In this document: positions 5,442 through 9,858 of the stretch, one piece after another
Position numbering within the stretch: the stretch's first letter is position 1
How the letters are laid out: each line of letters starts with the position of its first letter
Source of the DNA: an uncultured Clostridia bacterium
Lineage (GTDB): Bacteria > Bacillota > Clostridia > Christensenellales > Aristaeellaceae
Assembly (NCBI GenBank): GCA_946615785.1
Contig: CAMOIA010000034.1
Span: 1-9,858 of the forward strand
Length of the DNA: 9,858 nt
Reading direction: 5' to 3'
Translations under genes and position numbers: made by a program
Notes under the pieces: generated by a model
Seen by the model: only the letters and a program-made list of their open reading frames with translations
Database searches by the model: none
Told to the model about the DNA's origin: nothing

Positions 5442-6740
5442 TTATTTCTTTGTCTGCTGAAACCGCGCGTGGCTCTGCTTTTCGAGGGGCTTTTCCTGAA
5501 TTTCGCCGGCTTTCATGAGCGCGTTGCGGGTGAGCAGCGGGCCGACCAGCTCGTAAATGAACACGCCAAAGAGCGTTACGTTCCGAATCAGCGAAGCCTC
5601 GTCGCCGCCGAGCGCCTGCGCGGCCACGCACATGCCAAGGGCCACGCCTGCCTGCGGAAGCAGGGTGATGCCAAGGTATTTCACGACGTTATGGTCACAG
5701 CCGCTGATCCTGGCGCTCTCCCGCGCGCCTAAGTATTTGCCGAGCGAACGGGCGAGAAGGTATACAAGACCGATCAGCACATACTGAATGCTTCCGAATA
5801 CGCTCAGTTCCAGCTCCGCGCCGCTGATCACAAAGAAGCAGGCGTTGAGAGGGGCCGTCCAGCGTTCGGCGCGCTTCATGATATCCTCGCTGAATTCCGA
5901 GAGATTGACGAACACAGTGCCGAGCATCATGCAGACCAGCAGGCTTGAAAAGCTGATGGTGATCGAGCCGACCGGGATCTTCAGGAACGAAAGCGCGATG
6001 GTGAGCAGAACGAAGGAGATGGTGAGGCTGAGGCGGTTGCTGTTGGAATAGAACAGCTTTTCAAGCTTCGCGAGCACCCAGCCCAGGGCGGCGCCAAGGA
6101 CGAGGGAGCAGACGATCTCCAGCAGCGGTTCCACGACGATGGAATTGACGTTGAGGATGCCGCCGAGCATGGCCTGGGCTATGCCGAAGGACACGGAAAA
6201 GATGACCAGACCGACGGCGTCGTCAAGGGCGACGATGGGCAGAAGCAGCCTGGTAAGCGGGCCGTCCGCCTTGTACTGACGTACGACCATGAGGGTCGCC
6301 GCCGGGGCGGTGGCTGCGGCGATGGCGCCAAGGGTGATGGCGGCGGGCAGCGGCAGCACTTCCGGGCCCAGGATAAAGTGGAGGCCGATCAGGCAGGCGT
6401 CCACCAGCAGCGATGCATTCAGCGCCTGGAGAATGCCGATGAACGTGGCCTGCTTTCCCGTGCGGCGCAATTCCGACAGGCGGAATTCGGAGCCGATGGA
6501 GAAGGCGATGAAGCCGAGGGCGGCGTTGTTGATCAGCGATACGCTCTGCACGTCCTCATAGCTGTGAAAACCGAGACCGGGAATGTTGAGCCTGCCAAGA
6601 CCGTAGGGGCCGATCAGCAGGCCTGCGATCAGGAAGGCGGTGACGTCCGGGAAGTTGAAACCGAGCTTTTTAAAAACACGGGTAAACATAAGGCCCGCGA
6701 ACAGGGCGACGGCGATCCAGAGAAAATAATTCATTTCCAT
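5442..6740 (-). CDS. CPA2-type cation:proton antiporter (membrane domain only)
   Basis: 432 residues, strongly hydrophobic, with about 12 membrane segments. The first (MNYFLWIAVALFAGLMF) is followed by a family-typical FPDVTAFLIAGLLIGPYGLG (30-49). NAALGFIAFSIGSEF (72-85), the TAPAATL unwound-helix region (144-150) and the ion-binding pair LDDAVGL with Asp173-Asp174 identify a Na+/H+ or K+/H+ exchanger fold. The carboxylate pair occupies the site that is ND or QD in other members. There is no C-terminal TrkA/RCK domain; the tail is a short charged segment. An in-frame TTG at 6767 would extend the product, but it lies upstream of the AGGAGG site (6759-6754), so I start at ATG 6740, with ATG 6734 as an alternative; the 13-nt spacing is rather long. 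Transported ion unknown. It is a single-gene unit. Confidence 0.88.
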   Translation of the reverse strand: MEMNYFLWIAVALFAGLMFTRVFKKLGFNFPDVTAFLIAGLLIGPYGLGRLNIPGLGFHSYEDVQSVSLINNAALGFIAFSIGSEFRLSELRRTGKQATFIGILQALNASLLVDACLIGLHFILGPEVLPLPAAITLGAIAAATAPAATLMVVRQYKADGPLTRLLLPIVALDDAVGLVIFSVSFGIAQAMLGGILNVNSIVVEPLLEIVCSLVLGAALGWVLAKLEKLFYSNSNRLSLTISFVLLTIALSFLKIPVGSITISFSSLLVCMMLGTVFVNLSEFSEDIMKRAERWTAPLNACFFVISGAELELSVFGSIQYVLIGLVYLLARSLGKYLGARESARISGCDHNVVKYLGITLLPQAGVALGMCVAAQALGGDEASLIRNVTLFGVFIYELVGPLLTRNALMKAGEIQEKPLEKQSHARFQQTKK

Positions 6741-6760
6741 AGGGCTTGGGAAACCTCCTT

Positions 6761-6775
6761 TGTGCAAATCGCACA
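6761..6775. repeat. Small dyad at the antiporter transcript 5' end
   Basis: TGTGC AAATC GCACA is a perfect 5-bp dyad. On the minus strand it sits at the predicted transcription start and ends one base before AAGGAGG. It may be an operator or a 5' mRNA hairpin controlling access to the ribosome binding site; it may also be chance. Confidence 0.4.
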
Positions 6776-6810
6776 GGCGCTATTATAGCCCCGGGACGGG
6801 CTGCGCGCAA
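6775..6810 (-). promoter_or_regulatory. Promoter of the antiporter gene
   Basis: On the minus strand a perfect -10 TATAAT (6787-6782) lies 17 nt from a TTGCGC -35 (6810-6805, TTG conserved). The start would be near 6775, giving a leader of about 35 nt that includes the AGGAGG site. Confidence 0.65.
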
Positions 6811-6892
6811 GGCTGAAAATGCAGAAAAAACAAATTCCCGCAGGACTTTGGAATGCGCGGCCGGCGCTGGGGGAAGCGGAGCGAAAACTTCT

Positions 6893-6953
6893 AATAAAAG
6901 ACAGCCGGCAAAACCCTGAAGCGAAAGCCTCCGGATTTTTGCCGGCTGTCTTT
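6893..6953 (-). terminator. Terminator after the DUF815 ATPase gene (17-bp perfect hairpin)
   Basis: AAAGACAGCCGGCAAAA (6897-6913) and its exact reverse complement (6937-6953) enclose a 23-nt loop. On the minus strand the stem ends in TCTTTTATTA, a U-rich tail suited to intrinsic termination of the leu/DUF815 transcript. It is about 60 nt below the ATPase stop. The tail is interrupted by an A, so termination may be incomplete. Confidence 0.8.
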
Positions 6954-7013
6954 GCGGTGAAAGGCTGTACAAAACAGCGAGGCACCGCACAGCAGGACGG
7001 TTTTTGAACGTCT

Positions 7014-8285
7014 TTATTCCTGCGCGCCGTTTTCCCGGGCCTCTTCGGCGAGCACCACGTTGACAAACTGCTGCGCGGTGCGGCCGCTGACGCCGCCGTG
7101 GCGGATTTCAAACGCGTAGGCGCGCCGGCGCAGAACCTCCTCGGAGAGCTTTCTGCCGCCCTGCCGGCGGTAAAGCGTGAAGACCATGTCGTCAAAATCC
7201 CTGACGGTGGGAATGCCGAACTGTACCGCGCAGCCGAAGCGCGCGGCGAGGGAAAGCTTTTCCTCCAGGGTATCGGAGCGGTGTACGTCGCCTTCATGCT
7301 CCATATCGCTGCGGTCCTTCCAGTCCTCCCGCACCAGGTGCCGCCGGTTGGAGGTGGCCAGCAGGAGCACGTTGCCGCTTTCCTGCGCGACGCCGCCCTC
7401 CATCACGGCCTTTAAGTTTTTGTAGCCCGTTTCGTTTTCCTCAAAGCTCAGGTCGTCCATGTAGATCATGTATTTGTTCGCCCGGCCAGAGAGCATGCGG
7501 ATCGCGTCGCCCAGGGCGGAAAGCTGGTGCTTGCGCATTTCAAGCAGCCTGAGGCCGCGGCTTTCATACATGCAAAGGAGGGCCTTTACGCTGGTGCTTT
7601 TGCCCGTTCCCGCGTCGCCGTAGAGCAGCATGTGGTTGAAGGGCTGTCCGGAGAGGAAGGCCTCCATGTTGTCCACCATGGCCTGCTTCTGCTTTTCATA
7701 GCCGATGAGATCATCAAGGGAGACGGACGCGGGCGCGTCGATGGGCGAAAGGCGCAGCGGCTCCAGGCTCGCGACGGAAAAAGCACGCCAGAGCGCGCTT
7801 TGACCGCTGCCGTTGGCGGAAAGATACTCGCAGAGCGCCGTCAGAAAGGCTTCGTCATCCTGTGCCGCAGCCAATTGATCGCGCAGCGGCAAAAGCCGTT
7901 TTCCGACCGCGGTTTCGGCGGCGGGATAGCGCATGTCCAGAAGCTGGGCAAAGATCGGCGCGGCTTCCTTTCCGGCGGCGGAAAAATCAAAATGATACAG
8001 CTTCCGCCAAACACAGGCACAGGCGAGCGCGAGCGTTTTGAGCGACCCCTGCAGCGTTTGGAACGCGCAGGCGCGGCTGATCGGGTTTTCGTCCGTTACG
8101 AGGTGAGCGGCCAGATAGGCCTGCCAGAGGTTTCCGTCCAGGCCGTGCTGCACGCCAAAGGCGATCAGGCGCCTTGCCGCTTCGGCATACAAAGCGGCAT
8201 CGCCCGATGTGCCTGCGTCAGAGAGCAGTTTCAGCACCGGATCGCCCGGCGCGGGATAGAGCATGCTGCCAATCACGGATTGCAT
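7014..8285 (-). CDS. DUF815-family AAA+ ATPase
   Basis: 423 residues. The N-terminal half (1-185) is an alpha-helical region without known motifs. From about 190 the DUF815 ATPase domain starts with LDDLIGYEKQKQAMVDNMEAFL. It then shows Walker A GDAGTGKST (223-231), a Walker B-like YMIYMDDLSF (272-281), sensor-1 LLATSNRRH (308-316) and the closing TLEEKLSLAARFGCAVQFGIP block. ATP hydrolysis is expected; the substrate is not known, though members are thought to be chaperone- or MoxR-like remodelers. An in-frame TTG at 8300 lies inside leuB. ATG 8285 is preferred because AGAGG lies 7 nt before it, and it begins one base after the leuB stop. It therefore seems co-transcribed and coupled with leucine genes, although no pathway link is established. 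Confidence 0.88.
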   Translation of the reverse strand: MQSVIGSMLYPAPGDPVLKLLSDAGTSGDAALYAEAARRLIAFGVQHGLDGNLWQAYLAAHLVTDENPISRACAFQTLQGSLKTLALACACVWRKLYHFDFSAAGKEAAPIFAQLLDMRYPAAETAVGKRLLPLRDQLAAAQDDEAFLTALCEYLSANGSGQSALWRAFSVASLEPLRLSPIDAPASVSLDDLIGYEKQKQAMVDNMEAFLSGQPFNHMLLYGDAGTGKSTSVKALLCMYESRGLRLLEMRKHQLSALGDAIRMLSGRANKYMIYMDDLSFEENETGYKNLKAVMEGGVAQESGNVLLLATSNRRHLVREDWKDRSDMEHEGDVHRSDTLEEKLSLAARFGCAVQFGIPTVRDFDDMVFTLYRRQGGRKLSEEVLRRRAYAFEIRHGGVSGRTAQQFVNVVLAEEARENGAQE

Positions 8286-8286
8286 T

Positions 8287-9357
8287 TTACAGCCTCTCAA
8301 GGATCGCGTCGGTCATTTCCGTGCAGGTAAGGGTGTTTTCGCCCTTCGCGGCGATGTCCGCCGTGCGCAGGCCGTCGCTTAGCGCCGCGTCCACCGCGCG
8401 TTCGATATCGTCCGCCTCCGCGGTCATGTCAAAGGCATAGCGCAGCATCATGGCGGCGCTTAGAATGGTCGCGATGGGGTTTGCAATGTTCTTTCCGGCG
8501 ATGTCCGGCGCGCTGCCGTGAATGGGCTCGTACATGCCCCGCGTGGTCGCGCCGAGGGAGGCGCTTGCGAGCATGCCGATGGAGCCGGTGATCTGGCTGG
8601 CTTCGTCCGAGAGGATGTCGCCGAACATGTTGCTGGTCACCACCACGTCAAACCGGCCGGGATTCCTGACCAATTGCATCGCGGCGTTGTCCACCAGCAT
8701 GTCCTCGACCTCGACGTCCGGATATTCCGCGGCGACGCGGTGCACGGTTTCCCGCCACAGGCGGCTGGTTTCCAGCACGTTCGCTTTGTCGATGCTGGTC
8801 ACCCTGTGCCGGCGCTTTCTCGCGGCGTCGAAGGCCGCGCGGGCGATGCGCTCGACTTCCATCACGGAGTAGCTTTCGGTGTCGTAGGCTTCGGGACCGT
8901 ATTTGCCTTCCCTGCGGCCGCGTTCGCCGAAATAGATGCCGCCGGTCAGCTCCCGCACCATCATCAGGTCAAAGCCGCCGCTGATGAGATCCTGCCGCAG
9001 GGGGCAGGCGTCCTTCAGGGCGGGGTAGAGCTTTGCCGGGCGCAGGTTCGTATACAGCCCGAGCGCGCTGCGAAGGCCAAGCAATGCCTTTTCCGGCCGG
9101 ACGGCGCCCGGAAGGGTATCCCACTTCGGGCCGCCTACGGCGCCAAGAAGCACGCTGTCGCTGGCAAGACAGGCGTCCACCGTCTCCTTCGGCAGGGGTT
9201 CGCCGGTGGCGTCGATGGCGCAGCCGCCCGCCAGAACGGTTTCAAACAGGAATTCGTGATGAAATTTTTCTGCGATTTTTTCAAGCACCCTGACGGCGCT
9301 GCCCACGATTTCAGGGCCGATGCCGTCGCCGGGGACCAGAACGATGCGCTTTTGCAT
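8287..9357 (-). CDS. leuB: 3-isopropylmalate dehydrogenase
   Basis: 356 residues, full length. It oxidatively decarboxylates (2R,3S)-3-isopropylmalate to 2-oxoisocaproate with NAD+, the third leucine-specific step, in the cytosol. Visible landmarks are VPGDGIGPE (8-16), LRSALGLYTNLRP (95-107) with substrate arginines 96 and 106, Arg135 in VRELTGGIYFGERG with Tyr142, and SIDKANVL with Lys191. Metal ligands include Asp223 (DNAAMQL), Asp247 and Asp251 (NMFGDILSDEAS). The NAD site is YEPIHGSAPDIAGKNIANPIA (276-296), typical of isopropylmalate rather than isocitrate enzymes. The ATG at 9357 has AGGAG 7 nt upstream, and the gene follows leuD after 15 nt. The TAA is one base before the ATPase start. 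No leucine attenuator or T-box is visible in this window. Confidence 0.97.
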   Translation of the reverse strand: MQKRIVLVPGDGIGPEIVGSAVRVLEKIAEKFHHEFLFETVLAGGCAIDATGEPLPKETVDACLASDSVLLGAVGGPKWDTLPGAVRPEKALLGLRSALGLYTNLRPAKLYPALKDACPLRQDLISGGFDLMMVRELTGGIYFGERGRREGKYGPEAYDTESYSVMEVERIARAAFDAARKRRHRVTSIDKANVLETSRLWRETVHRVAAEYPDVEVEDMLVDNAAMQLVRNPGRFDVVVTSNMFGDILSDEASQITGSIGMLASASLGATTRGMYEPIHGSAPDIAGKNIANPIATILSAAMMLRYAFDMTAEADDIERAVDAALSDGLRTADIAAKGENTLTCTEMTDAILERL

Positions 9358-9372
9358 ACGATTTCTCCTTTT

Positions 9373-9858
9373 TTACGCTTCTGTTTCGCGCTCTTTCAGG
9401 TAGGGAAGCAGGCCGCCCTTTTCGATGATGCGCTGAATGAACGCGGGGAAGGGCACGGCCTGAAAGCGCTCGCCCGTGGTTTCGTCCACAATGACGCCGG
9501 TGGCAAAATCGACGCTGACCGTATCGCCCGCATTGATTTTTGCGGCGGCCTCGGGGCATTCCAGAATGGGGAAGCCGATGTTGATGGCGTTGCGGTAGAA
9601 AATGCGCGCGAAGCTGGCCGCGATGACGCAGCGCGCGCCGCTTTCGCGGATGGCGATGGGCGCGTGTTCCCGCGACGAACCGCAGCCGAAATTCCAGCCG
9701 CCGACCATCACGTCGCCTTTTTTCACATTGGACGCATAGGCGGGGTCGATATCCTCCATGCAGTGACGGCGCAGGTTTTCCGGGGACGGGTCGTTTAAAT
9801 ACCGCGCGGGGATGATGACGTCGGTATCCACGTTGTCGCCGCATTTGAAAGCAATTCC
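9373..9858 (-). CDS. leuD: 3-isopropylmalate dehydratase small subunit, 5' end off the window
   Basis: The reading frame is open to the right edge. The visible part (about 161 codons) begins GIAFKCGDNVDTDVIIPARYLN, matching residues about 5-26 of LeuD, so only some four N-terminal residues are missing. The GTG at 9831 is an internal valine codon and not the start. The conserved WNFGCGSSREHAPIAI loop, ARIFYRNAINIGFPILE and the C-terminal TGERFQAVPFP region are present. LeuD forms the swivel domain that pairs with LeuC, which carries the [4Fe-4S] cluster, to isomerise 2- to 3-isopropylmalate. LeuC is presumably encoded just beyond the edge. The stop precedes leuB by 15 nt with an AAAGGAG site in between, so the two are one operon. 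Confidence 0.95.
   Translation of the reverse strand, partial: GIAFKCGDNVDTDVIIPARYLNDPSPENLRRHCMEDIDPAYASNVKKGDVMVGGWNFGCGSSREHAPIAIRESGARCVIAASFARIFYRNAINIGFPILECPEAAAKINAGDTVSVDFATGVIVDETTGERFQAVPFPAFIQRIIEKGGLLPYLKERETEA

Noticed and set aside
8518..9798. 426-codon open frame on the plus strand opposite leuB and leuD
   Set aside because: It is antisense to two unmistakable leucine genes. Its translation is Arg/Ala/Gly/His-rich without domains; long antisense frames are common in GC-rich genes.
1..9858. CRISPR array, insertion sequence or phage genes
   Set aside because: No regularly spaced repeats, transposase, integrase or phage structural genes were seen in any frame.

Overview
The window comes from a bacterial chromosome. 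Every convincing gene is on the minus strand, so transcription runs from high to low coordinates. GC-rich coding DNA, AT-rich spacers, strong AGGAGG-type ribosome binding sites, sigma-A-like promoters and U-tract terminators point to a Gram-positive Firmicute. A fairly GC-rich anaerobic Clostridia lineage is my best guess; this is inference, as no rRNA or marker gene is present.

Right part (9858 down to about 6890): the end of a leucine biosynthesis operon. It holds leuD (start cut by the window edge), leuB, and a DUF815-type AAA+ ATPase starting one base after the leuB stop. A 17-bp perfect hairpin with a U-rich tail ends the unit. Next come two single-gene units, each with its own promoter and terminator. 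One is a CPA2-like cation/proton antiporter without a C-terminal TrkA domain (6740-5442). The other is a fused family I CoA-transferase of the propionate/acetate/3-ketoacid type (5248-3725).

Left part (3571 down to about 69): a strong extended -10 promoter drives a compact operon of small, mostly uncharacterised proteins. In order these are DUF503 (YlxP-like), DUF1905, DUF5655-like, DUF2200, a zinc-ribbon plus DUF1801 (YdhG-like) protein, a tocopherol-cyclase/CrtC-like beta-barrel protein, and an 88-codon stub of an SPL-type radical SAM protein. Several junctions are GTGA, ATGA or TGATG overlaps, implying translational coupling. The radical SAM gene stops at the edge of a perfect 25-bp inverted repeat, and its distal two thirds are absent. 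A U-tract terminator follows. An A-tract-rich promoter upstream half then points out of the left edge, resembling stable-RNA promoters of Clostridia.

The leucine, antiporter and CoA-transferase genes are ordinary metabolism. The DUF operon, its broken last gene and the palindrome at the break are the least explained parts.
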